Source of the DNA: Siculibacillus lacustris
Lineage (GTDB): Bacteria > Pseudomonadota > Alphaproteobacteria > Rhizobiales > Ancalomicrobiaceae
Length of the DNA: 64,000 nucleotides
Assembly (NCBI RefSeq): GCF_004328075.1
Contig: NZ_SJFN01000009.1
Span: 667-64,666 of the forward strand
Direction of reading: 5' to 3'
Position numbers and translations under genes: made by a program. Shown here in pieces: positions 33,726 to 43,071 of the stretch. Position 1 is the stretch's first letter; every line of letters starts with the position of its first letter. Under the pieces are notes generated by a model that was not told the origin of the DNA, ran no database searches, and was given only the letters and a program-made list of their open reading frames with translations.

Positions 33726-36700
33726 ATGACGACGCTCGAAAAGCCCGGCTTCTGCTCGCTCTGCCGCTCTCGCTGCGGCACGATCAGCGTCGTGGAAGAC
33801 GACAAGCTGGTCGCCGTCAGGCCCAACCCCGCCCATCCAACGGGCAAGGCGACATGCCCGAAGGGTCGGGCCGCCCCGGAAATAGCCCACTCCGCTCGGC
33901 GCTTGAAGACACCGCTGCGCCGAACGGCGCCGAAGGGTGCAGCGGATCCCGGCTTCGTCCCCATCTCCTGGGACGAGGCGCTGACCGAGATCGCCGAGAA
34001 GCTCGGCCGTTACCGCGCCGAGACCGGACCGGAATCGGTTGCCTTCGCGATCACGTCCGGTTCCTCCTCGTCGACCTCGGACAGTATCGACTGGCTGCAG
34101 CGCTTCGTGCGCGGCTTCGGCAGCCCCAACACCGTCTTCTCGACCGAGATCTGCAACTGGCACAAGGACAGCGCCCACGCCTTCACCTTCGGCTGTGGGC
34201 TGCCGACGGCCGAGTACCGCAACTCCGATCTCATACTCCTATGGGGTCACAATCCCGCCAATGTCTGGCTCGCTCAGGCCGAAGCGATCGGTGCGGCGCG
34301 AGCGCGCGGCGCGCGCCTTGCCGTGATCGATCCTCGGCGCGCCGGCTCGGCCCGCGACGCCGATCTCTGGTTGCGCATCAGGCCCGGGACCGACGGAGCC
34401 CTGGCGCTCGGACTCGCGCGGTGGCTCGTCGTCAACAAGGCCTATGACTCCGACTTCGTGCGGCACTGGACGAACGCGGCCTATCTCGTGCGCGACGACG
34501 ATGGCCTCTTCGTGCGTCCCGCCGATCTCGGGCTCCCCGATGGAGGTCATGTGGTCTGGGACGCCGGCTCGTCATCGGCGGTTCCCGCCGAGGGCGGCCT
34601 TGCCGGCGCCGCGCTGGAAGGTCGCTTCATCCTCGCTGCGCCCACCGGCCCGATCGCCTGCCGCACCAGCTTCGACCACTACGTTGCCGCATCCGCTGCT
34701 TACGATCCGGAGACGGTCGAGCGCATCACCGGCATCCCGGCACGGCAGGTGGAGGACTTGGCGAGCGCGATCGCAACCGCCGGCTCGGTCGGCTATCACG
34801 GTTGGACCGGGATCGGGCAGCACACCAACGCCTCGCAGACGGAGCGCGCCATTGCGACTCTCTATGCCCTGACCGGCCATTTCGATGCGCCCGGCGGCAA
34901 TGTCAGGATGCCCAGCCTACCGGTGCCAACGCTGCATTCCATGGCAATGATCCCGCCGGAGACGAGGGCCAAGGCGCTGGGCCTCGACCAACGCCCGATC
35001 GGCCCCCCGCGCGATGGCTGGATCACGGCGAGCGACTTCTACGACGCCGCCCTCCTGGCAAAGCCCTATCGCGTCCGCGCACTCTTCGCATTCGGCTCGA
35101 ACATGCTGGTCTCGCATCCGGCGCCGGAGCGCGGCCGCGAGGCCCTGAAGGCGCTCGATTTCCAGGTCCATTGCGACCTCTTCCTCAATCCCACGGCTGA
35201 AATGGCCGACATCGTGCTGCCGGTCTCCAGCCCCTGGGAGCACGAGGCGCTGCGGCTCGGCTTCGAAATCTCGCCCGAGGCACAGGAACTCGTCCAGCTT
35301 CGTCCGCAGATGATCCCTCGCCAGGGACAGGCACGCTCGGACATGTCGATCGCCTTCGAGCTCGCTGCGCGGCTGGGCATGGGCGATCTGTTCTTCGACG
35401 GTGATGTCGAGAAGGGCTTCGCCCATCTGCTGGCACCGCTCGGCCTCGATCTCGCTGCCCTGCGGGCAAGGCCGGAGGGTATCCGTGTGCCGCTGGCACA
35501 CGGTTATCGAAAGTACCGTGAGACCGGCTTCGCGACACAGACCGGCAAGGCCGAGCTCTATTCCGAGTTGCTGCACAGGCACGGCTATCCGGCCGTGCCT
35601 GATTTCGTCCCGCCCGCCGAACGGCCGAGCGAGGCATTCCCCCTGACGCTGTTTTCCGCCAACAGCGGCTATTACTGCCACAGCCAGCATCGCGGCATCA
35701 CGTCCCTCAGGCGCAAGCGCCAGGAGCCGATCGCGGAAATCCATCCGGAACTCGCGCGCCGCAAGGGTATCGTCGAGGGCGACTGGATGCTCCTGCGTAG
35801 CCGTAAGGGCCAGATCAGGCTGCGCGCCGTGCTCGACGATGCGCTCGCGCAGGATGTCGTCGCCAGCGATTATGGCTGGTGGCAGCCGGCGCCCGATCTG
35901 GGCCTTCCCGGCTATCTGCCGGACGCGGAAACTCCGTACGGCGCGAGCTTCAACGCGATCATCTCCGAGACCGAGCGCGATCCTCTCAGCGGGTCTCTGG
36001 CGCTGCGCTCCTTTGCCTGCGACGTCGAGCGATGTGAGGCCGTCGCTTGGCCGGGATGGCGCCCGTTCGTCGTCACGGAGCGGCACGAGGAGCGCGGCGA
36101 CGTCGTGGTCCTGGCGCTGCATCCCGTAGATGGGGACGCCCTCCCCTCCTTCCGCGCCGGCCAGTATGCCGGGCTTCGGATCGGTGGCGCGACGCGATGC
36201 TATTCGCTGATCGGGCCCGCCATCGAGCGGCCGGAAAGTTACCGGATCGCGGTCCGTCATATCCCGGGCGGGCAGGTCTCGGGGGCTGTCCGGCGCGAAC
36301 TCGCGCTGGGCGATACGGTGGAGCTTCAGGCGCCGAAGGGTCGGTTCGTCCTGCCGCTGCACAACGAATTTCCGATCGTTCTGATCGCCGGGGGTATCGG
36401 CATCACGCCGTTTCTGTCCTATCTCGAGTCCTTGCAGGGAAAGCCCGGCGAGCCCCGGGTGACGCTCCACTATGGTTGCCGCGACGGCGACAGTCAGCCG
36501 TTCCGGGAGAGGCTGGAGGTGCTGCAGCAGCGCCTACCGAACCTGGAGATCATCACTCATTTGAGTTCGCCCGCTGCCGGCGACGCTTTCGACCGCCGCG
36601 GCCGCTTCAATGCAGCCGACATCGATGCGGATCTGCTCCTGCAACGTGCGCGTTTCTACATTTGCGCTTCCGACGCCATGATGAACGATACCGTCTCGGA

Positions 36701-37040
36701 TTTGAGGGCGCGAGGCGTACCGATCTTCGAAATATTCACCGAGCGCTTTCGTTCGCCGGGGCGCGCGCCCCAGGACGACCTGCAGCCGCGTGCCATCGTC
36801 TTCGCGCGATCGGGCAGGACCGTGGTCTGGTCGCCCGGTGCCTCGGGCGGAATCCTGGGCGCGGCCGAGCGCGCCGGTCTGACGATCCCGAGCGGCTGCC
36901 GCGTCGGACAGTGCGAAAGCTGCCTCGTACCGATCCGACAGGGCCAGGTCCACCACCTGATCGACTGTCCGGATCTGGAAGACGGCCAATGCCTGACCTG
37001 CCAAGCCATTCCTCTGACGGATCTCGTGCTGGACGCCTGA
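33726..37040 (+). CDS. Molybdopterin oxidoreductase fused to a ferredoxin reductase with C-terminal [2Fe-2S] domain
   Basis: A single 1104-residue frame. The first ~765 residues are a DMSO-reductase-family subunit: [4Fe-4S] ligands C10, C13, C17 and C44, a possible Mo ligand C143 in STEICNWHKDS, and a molydopterin-binding domain around 640-765. Residues from about 775 form a phthalate-dioxygenase-reductase-like module: RCYSLIG for flavin, GGIGITPF for NAD(P)H, and a plant-type cluster CRVGQCESC (from about 1057) with a last Cys near QCLTC. It should take electrons from NAD(P)H within one chain; nitrate-reductase-like chemistry is possible but unproven. It stands alone, with no maturation or transport gene, next to an IS remnant. 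Confidence 0.9.
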   Translation: MTTLEKPGFCSLCRSRCGTISVVEDDKLVAVRPNPAHPTGKATCPKGRAAPEIAHSARRLKTPLRRTAPKGAADPGFVPISWDEALTEIAEKLGRYRAETGPESVAFAITSGSSSSTSDSIDWLQRFVRGFGSPNTVFSTEICNWHKDSAHAFTFGCGLPTAEYRNSDLILLWGHNPANVWLAQAEAIGAARARGARLAVIDPRRAGSARDADLWLRIRPGTDGALALGLARWLVVNKAYDSDFVRHWTNAAYLVRDDDGLFVRPADLGLPDGGHVVWDAGSSSAVPAEGGLAGAALEGRFILAAPTGPIACRTSFDHYVAASAAYDPETVERITGIPARQVEDLASAIATAGSVGYHGWTGIGQHTNASQTERAIATLYALTGHFDAPGGNVRMPSLPVPTLHSMAMIPPETRAKALGLDQRPIGPPRDGWITASDFYDAALLAKPYRVRALFAFGSNMLVSHPAPERGREALKALDFQVHCDLFLNPTAEMADIVLPVSSPWEHEALRLGFEISPEAQELVQLRPQMIPRQGQARSDMSIAFELAARLGMGDLFFDGDVEKGFAHLLAPLGLDLAALRARPEGIRVPLAHGYRKYRETGFATQTGKAELYSELLHRHGYPAVPDFVPPAERPSEAFPLTLFSANSGYYCHSQHRGITSLRRKRQEPIAEIHPELARRKGIVEGDWMLLRSRKGQIRLRAVLDDALAQDVVASDYGWWQPAPDLGLPGYLPDAETPYGASFNAIISETERDPLSGSLALRSFACDVERCEAVAWPGWRPFVVTERHEERGDVVVLALHPVDGDALPSFRAGQYAGLRIGGATRCYSLIGPAIERPESYRIAVRHIPGGQVSGAVRRELALGDTVELQAPKGRFVLPLHNEFPIVLIAGGIGITPFLSYLESLQGKPGEPRVTLHYGCRDGDSQPFRERLEVLQQRLPNLEIITHLSSPAAGDAFDRRGRFNAADIDADLLLQRARFYICASDAMMNDTVSDLRARGVPIFEIFTERFRSPGRAPQDDLQPRAIVFARSGRTVVWSPGASGGILGAAERAGLTIPSGCRVGQCESCLVPIRQGQVHHLIDCPDLEDGQCLTCQAIPLTDLVLDA

Positions 37041-37211
37041 CGGCCGAATTCAACGTTCGGGCGAGACGGTATCGCCTTGTTCGCGTGTGAATCGGCGTGG
37101 GGTTTCGAGGTCGATCGGCATTCCGAGTGGTCGTTTTCGTCAGAATCGGCGAGGTCGATCTGCGGCGCCGGATCCACGAGTCCGCCGGTCGGCGGCGACG
37201 ACGACCGGTGA

Positions 37212-37748
37212 TCACTCGGAGCGAACGGCGGTGTAGGCGTAGAGATATTCGTCGAGCGGCACCCGCAGAGCGGTGTTGATCAGGTTGGTGGCGATCATCA
37301 GCGAGGCGAAACCGGTCAGCAGGACCAGATCGGCTTCGCCGAAGCTGGCCTTCACCTCGCCGAGCAGCGCGTCGGGCACCCGACCGCCGTCCGCGACCAG
37401 CGCCCGCCCGAAGCGGACGAGCAGGTCCTCGGTCGCGTCGTAGACGAGGTTGGCCGGATCGAGGCCGCGGTCGCGCAGGATCTTGACGAAGAACGTGTCG
37501 CAGATCAGGCAGTGGTTGGCGGCGGAAATCGCGTGGGCGAAGAACAGCGCCGCGCGCTCGCCGACCACCGCCTTGACCGCGTCGAACAGCGGATACCAGG
37601 TCATCAGCGCGTCGAAGGCCGGCACCGCGTGCAGCAGCGTCCGCTTCATGTGGGTGACGCGACCGTGGCGCGCGATCTGTTCGTCCCAACGGGCGCGGGC
37701 GACGGCGTCGAGGTCGTCATAGTCGGGAATGGAGACGTCGGCGGTCAT
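37212..37748 (-). CDS. AhpD / carboxymuconolactone decarboxylase-like protein
   Basis: A 178-residue all-helical protein of the CMD/AhpD family. The redox motif is C80-L-I-C83 (NHCLICDTFFVK), but the His that normally follows in CxxCxxxH is Phe87, so peroxidase-type proton relay may be impaired. ATG 37748 is used. It is the last gene of the minus-strand set with the HisC-like and SDR genes, separated from the former by 98 bases, and convergent with the molybdopterin gene. Members often assist in aromatic or peroxide chemistry. Confidence 0.85.
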   Translation of the reverse strand: MTADVSIPDYDDLDAVARARWDEQIARHGRVTHMKRTLLHAVPAFDALMTWYPLFDAVKAVVGERAALFFAHAISAANHCLICDTFFVKILRDRGLDPANLVYDATEDLLVRFGRALVADGGRVPDALLGEVKASFGEADLVLLTGFASLMIATNLINTALRVPLDEYLYAYTAVRSE

Positions 37749-37846
37749 GCTGTTTCCTTTCGGGCGTGCAAACGGGGCCGGCCGCGAGCATTCGTCCGGC
37801 GGCGCGGACGGCCGTGCGCGGCGGTTGATCGGTGGGACGCGACGGC

Positions 37847-38974
37847 TCAGCGCGCCGCCGGGAGCCCACCCGAGCGGATCGCCTCGACGAAGCCGGCCAA
37901 GCGGTCGGTCACCGCGGCGTTTTCCTCCGGGCCGCCGATGGTGGCGCGGACGAAGCGCGGCAGGCCGAAGCCGCGCCCGCCGCGCAGCAGAATGCCGCGC
38001 TCGAGATAGGCGCGGACCACCGCGTCCCCGTCGACGGTCGTATCGAACAGCACGAAATTGGTCTGCGACGGCACGCCCGGCAGGTCGAGGCCGTCGAGCA
38101 CCCGCGCCCAGTGGCGGCGCCCGTCGCGCACCCGCGCCAGCGTCTCGGCCTGAAATGCGGTGTCGTCGAGTGCCGCCAACGCCGCCGCCTGGGCGATCGT
38201 GTCGACGGCCACCGGATCGCGGATCTTGCCGAGTTCGGCGGCGATCTCCGGATCGAAGAAGCCGAAGCCGATGCGCAGACCGGCGAGCCCGTAGAGTTTG
38301 GAGAAGGTCCGCAGCACCACCAGATTGCGATGGGTCGCGAGCAACGGCAGCGACCGCGGATAGGCGGGGTCGTCGACGAAGTCGATGTAGGCCTCGTCGA
38401 GCACCACCAGCACGTGGTCGGGAACCGCCGCGAGGAACCGCTCGAACGGATCGCGGCCGAAGATCGTGCCGGTCGGATTGTTGGGATTGCACAGCCAGAC
38501 GATGCGGGTTCGCTCGCCGACCGCCGCGAGCACCCGATCGAGATCGATGACGTGGTCGGTCAGCGGCACCGCAACCGGGCGCGCGCCGGCGGTCAGGGCC
38601 GCGACCTCGTACCAGCCGAAGGTCGGCCACGGCAGAATCACCTCGTCGCCGGGATCGAGGAAGGCCCGCGAGATCAACGACGTCAGGCCGAACAGACCGT
38701 TGTCGACGACGATCCGGTCCGGCGCGACGCCGTGGACCGCCGACAACCGCTCCACGAGACGGGTCCAGACCACGTCCGGGTATTCGCCGAGATGGGTCGC
38801 GGCATCCGCGATCGCCGCGCGCACCTTCGGCGAGGTCGGCAAGGTGTTCTCGTTGCCGGCGAGCTTGAGGACGCGATCGACCCCGAACTCGCGCCGAACC
38901 GACTCGGTGGTGCGTGCCGGTTCGAAGGCCCGGATGGCGGCGAGCGCCGGCCTGACTCGGGGAACATCACTCAC
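37847..38974 (-). CDS. Histidinol-phosphate aminotransferase-like class I/II aminotransferase
   Basis: A 375-residue PLP enzyme of fold type I, HisC-like. Visible are CNPNNPTG, the Asp in VVLDEAYIDF and the PLP lysine in RTFSKLYGLAGLRIG. The start is the GTG at 38974, with AGGAGG about 9 bases upstream; it overlaps the stop of a 32-codon mini-ORF as GTGA. The context (SDR, AhpD-like, peptide-type transporter) is catabolic rather than histidine biosynthesis, so another amino compound, such as an amino alcohol or aromatic amino acid, may be the substrate. Confidence 0.88.
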   Translation of the reverse strand: MSDVPRVRPALAAIRAFEPARTTESVRREFGVDRVLKLAGNENTLPTSPKVRAAIADAATHLGEYPDVVWTRLVERLSAVHGVAPDRIVVDNGLFGLTSLISRAFLDPGDEVILPWPTFGWYEVAALTAGARPVAVPLTDHVIDLDRVLAAVGERTRIVWLCNPNNPTGTIFGRDPFERFLAAVPDHVLVVLDEAYIDFVDDPAYPRSLPLLATHRNLVVLRTFSKLYGLAGLRIGFGFFDPEIAAELGKIRDPVAVDTIAQAAALAALDDTAFQAETLARVRDGRRHWARVLDGLDLPGVPSQTNFVLFDTTVDGDAVVRAYLERGILLRGGRGFGLPRFVRATIGGPEENAAVTDRLAGFVEAIRSGGLPAAR

Positions 38975-39069
38975 GCCGCACGCTCCTCCTGCCGGAGCCG
39001 GAGGAGCGCGGCGACGGCGGCGGCGGCCGGCCGGCGATCGTGGCGTTCGAGATCGGCGATCCGGATCAT
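38971..39069 (-). CDS. Possible 32-residue small protein upstream of the aminotransferase
   Basis: An ATG at 39069 opens a frame of 32 codons (MIRIADLERHDRR, then an Ala-rich helix ending in LRQEERAA). Its stop overlaps the GTG start of the aminotransferase as GTGA, the same coupling seen between real genes here. It begins 16 bases downstream of the SDR stop. It could be a leader peptide, a truncated gene or chance. There is no recognisable domain and no strong ribosome site. Confidence 0.3.
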   Translation of the reverse strand: MIRIADLERHDRRPAAAAVAALLRLRQEERAA

Positions 39070-39085
39070 CGCGGTGCCCCTGGGG

Positions 39086-39892
39086 TCAGCGGGTGAGGAG
39101 ACCGGCGTCGAGCACATATTGGCTGCCGGTGACGTAGCGGGCCTTGTCGCTCGCCAGGAACAGCACGCTGTCGGCGACGTCCTCCGGCTCGAGCCACGGC
39201 ACCGGCAGCAGATTGCCGGCCGAGCGCTCGGCGATCTCGATCGGGGTCGCCCCCTCGAGGACGGCGAGGCCGTCGTTCATCGGCGTGTTGACGCCGGTCG
39301 GATGGATCGACAGGACGCGGATGCCGTGCGGCGCGAGTTCGATCGCCTGCGACCGGGCGAGGCCGATCAGCGCGTGTTTGGACGCGGCATAGTGCGACAG
39401 GCGGTTCATGCCGCGCAGCCCGCCGATCGACGAGTTGTAGATGATCACACCGCGTTTCTTGGCGATGAGATGCGGGATCACGTGTTTCGACGTCAACCAG
39501 GCGCCGTTGAGGTTGATGTCGATCATCGTCCCCCATTCGTCCTCGCCGAGCTCGTGCGAGAGCCCGTAGGCGCAGATCCCAGCATTGGCGAACAGAATGT
39601 CGAGGCCACCGTGGAAGGCGACCGCCGATTCGACCGCCGCCGCCACGTCGGCGCCGCGGCGCACGTCGCCGGTATGGATCGAGATCCGTCCGCCGACCGC
39701 CTCGACGTCTGCCGCCAGGCGTTCGAGGTCGGAAGTCGAGGAGTCGTTGTAGGCCGGATAGGCGATCTTGGCGCCGAGATCGAAGGCGGCGATCGACGCC
39801 CCCTCGCGGGCGAAGGCGAGCGCGACCGCCCGCCCCTGCCCCTTCGCCGCCCCGGTGATGAACACCACACGCCCTTCGAATGCCTTCGCCAT
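39086..39892 (-). CDS. SDR-family oxidoreductase, resembling mycofactocin-coupled SDRs
   Basis: A 268-residue SDR with cofactor motif ITGAAKGQGRAVALA and the catalytic YAASK, and the C-terminal TGSQYVLDAGLLTR. The GAA+GQGR motif, the acidic LERLAADVEAVGGR insert and HPTGVNTPMN resemble the SDR group that often uses mycofactocin-linked nicotinamide, but that group has many members without mycofactocin and no mycofactocin gene is present. It probably oxidises an alcohol that then feeds the aminotransferase. Confidence 0.87.
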   Translation of the reverse strand: MAKAFEGRVVFITGAAKGQGRAVALAFAREGASIAAFDLGAKIAYPAYNDSSTSDLERLAADVEAVGGRISIHTGDVRRGADVAAAVESAVAFHGGLDILFANAGICAYGLSHELGEDEWGTMIDINLNGAWLTSKHVIPHLIAKKRGVIIYNSSIGGLRGMNRLSHYAASKHALIGLARSQAIELAPHGIRVLSIHPTGVNTPMNDGLAVLEGATPIEIAERSAGNLLPVPWLEPEDVADSVLFLASDKARYVTGSQYVLDAGLLTR

Positions 39893-40211
39893 GATCCGAC
39901 CTCACCGATGCCGCGGTCGACGCAGGACGCGTCGCCGTCACTCGCGACCGATCCCGAGGGAACCGGCCACCCAGCCCACCGGCGGACGGATCGCTGCGCG
40001 GCCGGGCTCGGATGGGAAGCTTCCGCCCAGGGCGGCGACCGCTCCAAATCCCCCGTCGCAGGAGCGTTCCCCCGGAATGGCAGACTATATGGTCGATGGT
40101 TTTAATGCGTTTCAGACCGCCGGAACAAGCACACCGATCTCTTCGGATGCCGTCCCCAGAGAATACTCTTCCAATCCGACCGCCCCGCGCCCCGCGTCGC
40201 CGGCCCGCCGA
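39893..40211. other. 319-base spacer between the SDR gene and the peptide-transporter operon
   Basis: No gene recognised. From 40080 to 40120 it is AT-richer than average; a TATAGT hexamer on the minus strand (40089-40084) could be a -10 box for the SDR operon, but no good -35 lies at the right distance. The stretch also has to hold the end of the transporter operon, and I see no clear terminator hairpin. Confidence 0.4.
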
Positions 40212-41141
40212 TCACGCGAGGTGGCAGGCGACCGCGTGACCCGGAGCGATCTCCCGCATCGAGGGAACCTCGTCGGCACAGCGTCCGATCGCCAGCGGGC
40301 AGCGCGGGTGGAAGCGGCAGCCGGACGGCGGGCGGGCGGCCGACGGAATGTCGCCGGCGACGATCGCCGCCCGCGGGCGGCGCGGGTCGGGCAGCGGTAC
40401 CGCGTCGACCAGCGCCCGCGTATAGGGATGACGCGGTTCGCCGAACAGGACGTGGTGATCGGCGCACTCGACGATCCGGCCGAGATACATCACCAGCACC
40501 CGGTCGGCGATGTAGCGCACCACCGACAGATCATGCGAGACGAACAGATAGGCGAGGCCGAACTCGCGCTTCAGGTCGACCAGGAGGTTGAGGATCTGCG
40601 CCTGGATCGACACGTCGAGGGCCGATACCGGTTCGTCGAGCACGATCAGATCGGGCGACAGCACCAGGGCGCGGGCGATGCCGATCCGTTGGCGCTGGCC
40701 GCCCGAAAATTCGTGAGGCAATCGGTCGACCGCGTCCGCCGGCAAGCCGACACGGTCGAGAATCTCCCTCACCCGGTGCCGGCGCGTCGGGCGATCGCCG
40801 AGCCGGTGCACCGCGAGCGCGCCGTCGAGGATCTCGCCGATCGTCCGACGCGGATTGAGCGAGGCGTAGGGATCCTGGAAGACGAACTGCACCCGCCGCC
40901 GAAAGGCGAGCAGGCGATCGCCCTTCAACCCGGCCACGTCGACGCCGTCGATCGCGACGCGGCCGCCGATCGGCTCGACGAGGCGCAGGATCGCCTTGCC
41001 GAGCGTCGACTTGCCACAACCGGATTCGCCGACCAGGCCGACGGTCTCGCCGCGTCCGACCGTCAGGTCGACGCCGTCGACCGCCCGCAGCGCGCCGTCG
41101 CGGTGGGCATAGCGGACTTCGAGCCCTTCAACCGACAGCAT
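40212..41141 (-). CDS. Dipeptide/oligopeptide-type ABC transporter ATPase (DppF/OppF-like)
   Basis: A 309-residue ATPase: Walker [27 protein letters not shown], signature [15 protein letters not shown] and Walker [13 protein letters not shown]. The C-terminal oligo_HPY extension is present ([16 protein letters not shown]), with the cysteines that bind Fe-S in some members. It overlaps the DppD-like gene by 14 bases and is the last gene of the transporter operon. Confidence 0.92.
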   Translation of the reverse strand: MLSVEGLEVRYAHRDGALRAVDGVDLTVGRGETVGLVGESGCGKSTLGKAILRLVEPIGGRVAIDGVDVAGLKGDRLLAFRRRVQFVFQDPYASLNPRRTIGEILDGALAVHRLGDRPTRRHRVREILDRVGLPADAVDRLPHEFSGGQRQRIGIARALVLSPDLIVLDEPVSALDVSIQAQILNLLVDLKREFGLAYLFVSHDLSVVRYIADRVLVMYLGRIVECADHHVLFGEPRHPYTRALVDAVPLPDPRRPRAAIVAGDIPSAARPPSGCRFHPRCPLAIGRCADEVPSMREIAPGHAVACHLA

Positions 41142-42162
41142 CGTGCGCTCCCCTCATCGCGTTCGCCCTCGGCGCGGACGCCACCGCCGGCGGACAGGCG
41201 ACCAGCCGATCGCCGATCGCCAGCGGGCGTGGCGGCGTCACCCGACAATCGGCACGCACCTCCGGGCAGCGCGGCGCGAAGGCGCAGCCCGGATGATCGA
41301 CGCCGCCGTCCGGCGCGCCGGGGATCTCGGCGAGACGGCCTTCGCTGTGGTGGAGCCCCGTGTCGAGCCGCGGCGCGGCGGCGAGCAGGCCGCGGGTGTA
41401 GGGATGCAGAGGTCGGGCGAAGAGCTCGGCGGTCGTCGCCTCCTCGACCTTGTGGCCGGCATACATCACCACCACCCGGTCGGCGTACTGCGCCACCACC
41501 CCGAGATCGTGGGTGATCAGCACCAGGGCCATGCCGAGGTCGCGGCGCAGACGGTCGAGCAGGTCGAGCACCTGCGCCTGAATGGTGACGTCGAGCGCCG
41601 TCGTCGGCTCGTCGGCGAACAACAGCTTCGGCCGGCAGGCGACGGCGATGGCGATCATCACCCGCTGTCGCATGCCGCCGGACAGGCGGTGCGGATGGTC
41701 GTCGATCCGGCGATGCGGTTCGGCGATGCGGACGAGGTCGAGCAGTTCGATCGCCCGCGCCCGCGCCGCCCGCCGCGACAGGTGCTCGTGGCGGATCAAC
41801 ACCTCGGCGATCTGCCGACCGATGGTCAGGACCGGATTGAGCGAGGTCATCGGCTCCTGGAAGATCATCGCCAGCCGGCGGCCGCGCAGATCGCGCAGTT
41901 CGGCCGGCGACAGCACCGCGAGATCACGCCCCTCGAAAGCGATCCGCCCGGCGTCGATGCGGCCGGAGCGCGGCAGCAGGCGCATCGCGGCGAGCGCCGT
42001 GGTCGACTTGCCACAGCCCGATTCGCCGACCAGCGCGACCGTTTCGCCCTCGGCGACCGAAAGGTCGAGGCCGCGCACCACCGGGCGGCCGGGAAACGAC
42101 ACCTCCAGTCCTTCGAGGGCGAAGAGCGGCGGTCGGCGAGCCGCGGCGGTCGGGTCGATCAT
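41128..42162 (-). CDS. Dipeptide/oligopeptide-type ABC transporter ATPase (DppD/OppD-like)
   Basis: A 344-residue ATPase: Walker [32 protein letters not shown], signature [14 protein letters not shown] and Walker [13 protein letters not shown]. The C-terminal oligo_HPY domain has [16 protein letters not shown]. It pairs with the DppF-like ATPase as a heterodimer. The start at ATG 42162 lies 3 bases after the DppC-like gene. Confidence 0.92.
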   Translation of the reverse strand: MIDPTAAARRPPLFALEGLEVSFPGRPVVRGLDLSVAEGETVALVGESGCGKSTTALAAMRLLPRSGRIDAGRIAFEGRDLAVLSPAELRDLRGRRLAMIFQEPMTSLNPVLTIGRQIAEVLIRHEHLSRRAARARAIELLDLVRIAEPHRRIDDHPHRLSGGMRQRVMIAIAVACRPKLLFADEPTTALDVTIQAQVLDLLDRLRRDLGMALVLITHDLGVVAQYADRVVVMYAGHKVEEATTAELFARPLHPYTRGLLAAAPRLDTGLHHSEGRLAEIPGAPDGGVDHPGCAFAPRCPEVRADCRVTPPRPLAIGDRLVACPPAVASAPRANAMRGAHDAVG

Positions 42163-42165
42163 GGC

Positions 42166-43071
42166 TCAGCGATCCTCGAGCCGGGGGTTCAGCGCATCGT
42201 TGAGTGCGTCGCCGACCAGATTGAGCGCCAATACGGTGACGACGATCGCCGCGCCGGGCAACGCCGTCAGGTACCAGGCGGTGCGCAACTGCTCGCGCCC
42301 GGAGCCGATCATGGCGCCCCAACTGACCACGTCGGGATCGCCCATGCCGAGGAAGGACAGTGCGCTCTCCAGGAGGATCGCCGAGGCGACCATCACCGAG
42401 CCGGTGACGATGATCGCCGGCAGGGCGTTGGGCAGGATTTCGCGCAGTACGATGTGGCTGGCCGAATGACCGACCGAACGGGCGGCGAGGACGAAGTCGC
42501 GCCGGCGCAGTGAGCGGAACTCGGCCCGGACCAGTCGCGCGACCGTCGGCCACGAGACGATGCCGATGGCGAGCGCCACCCAGACCGCCTTGGGCGGCAC
42601 GATCGCCACCAGCACCACCAGGAAGATGAACGACGGGATCGTCTGGAACAGTTCGGTGAGCCGCACCAGCAGATCGTCGACGAGGCCGCCGCGATAGCCG
42701 GCGACCGCGCCGATCGCCGTGCCGACCAGCGTCCCGACCAGCGCCGCGACGAAGCCGACCAGCAGCGACGCCCGCGCCCCGTGGACGATGCCGGCGGCGA
42801 CGTCGCGGCCGAGACTGTCGGTGCCGAGCGGATGGGCGAGCGCGACGAAGGGACGGACGAAGGGTTCGGCCACCATGTCGAGCGGATCGCCGGGAAACAG
42901 CACGGGGGCGAAGGCGGCGAGGCCGATCACCGTGCCGAGAATCGCGAAGCCGAGCCAAGCCGTCGGATTGACCGCCAGCCGGCCGAGGGTGCGGCGCAGC
43001 CGCGGCGACAGGCGCAGCCGCGCGCCCCGCGGCACCGCCGCCGCACGACCGGCGTGCTCAGCCATGGCCAT
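42166..43071 (-). CDS. Dipeptide/oligopeptide-type ABC transporter permease (DppC-like)
   Basis: A 301-residue permease with the N-terminal OppC-type segment ([22 protein letters not shown]), the family signature [20 protein letters not shown] and the coupling loop [20 protein letters not shown]. The start at ATG 43071 overlaps the DppB-like gene by 14 bases; a second ATG lies two codons later. It forms the channel with the DppB-like subunit. Confidence 0.93.
   Translation of the reverse strand: MAMAEHAGRAAAVPRGARLRLSPRLRRTLGRLAVNPTAWLGFAILGTVIGLAAFAPVLFPGDPLDMVAEPFVRPFVALAHPLGTDSLGRDVAAGIVHGARASLLVGFVAALVGTLVGTAIGAVAGYRGGLVDDLLVRLTELFQTIPSFIFLVVLVAIVPPKAVWVALAIGIVSWPTVARLVRAEFRSLRRRDFVLAARSVGHSASHIVLREILPNALPAIIVTGSVMVASAILLESALSFLGMGDPDVVSWGAMIGSGREQLRTAWYLTALPGAAIVVTVLALNLVGDALNDALNPRLEDR

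Noticed and set aside
39086-39892. Evidence for a mycofactocin system
   Set aside because: The SDR resembles that group, but no mftA-mftF gene is present and many such SDRs occur without it.
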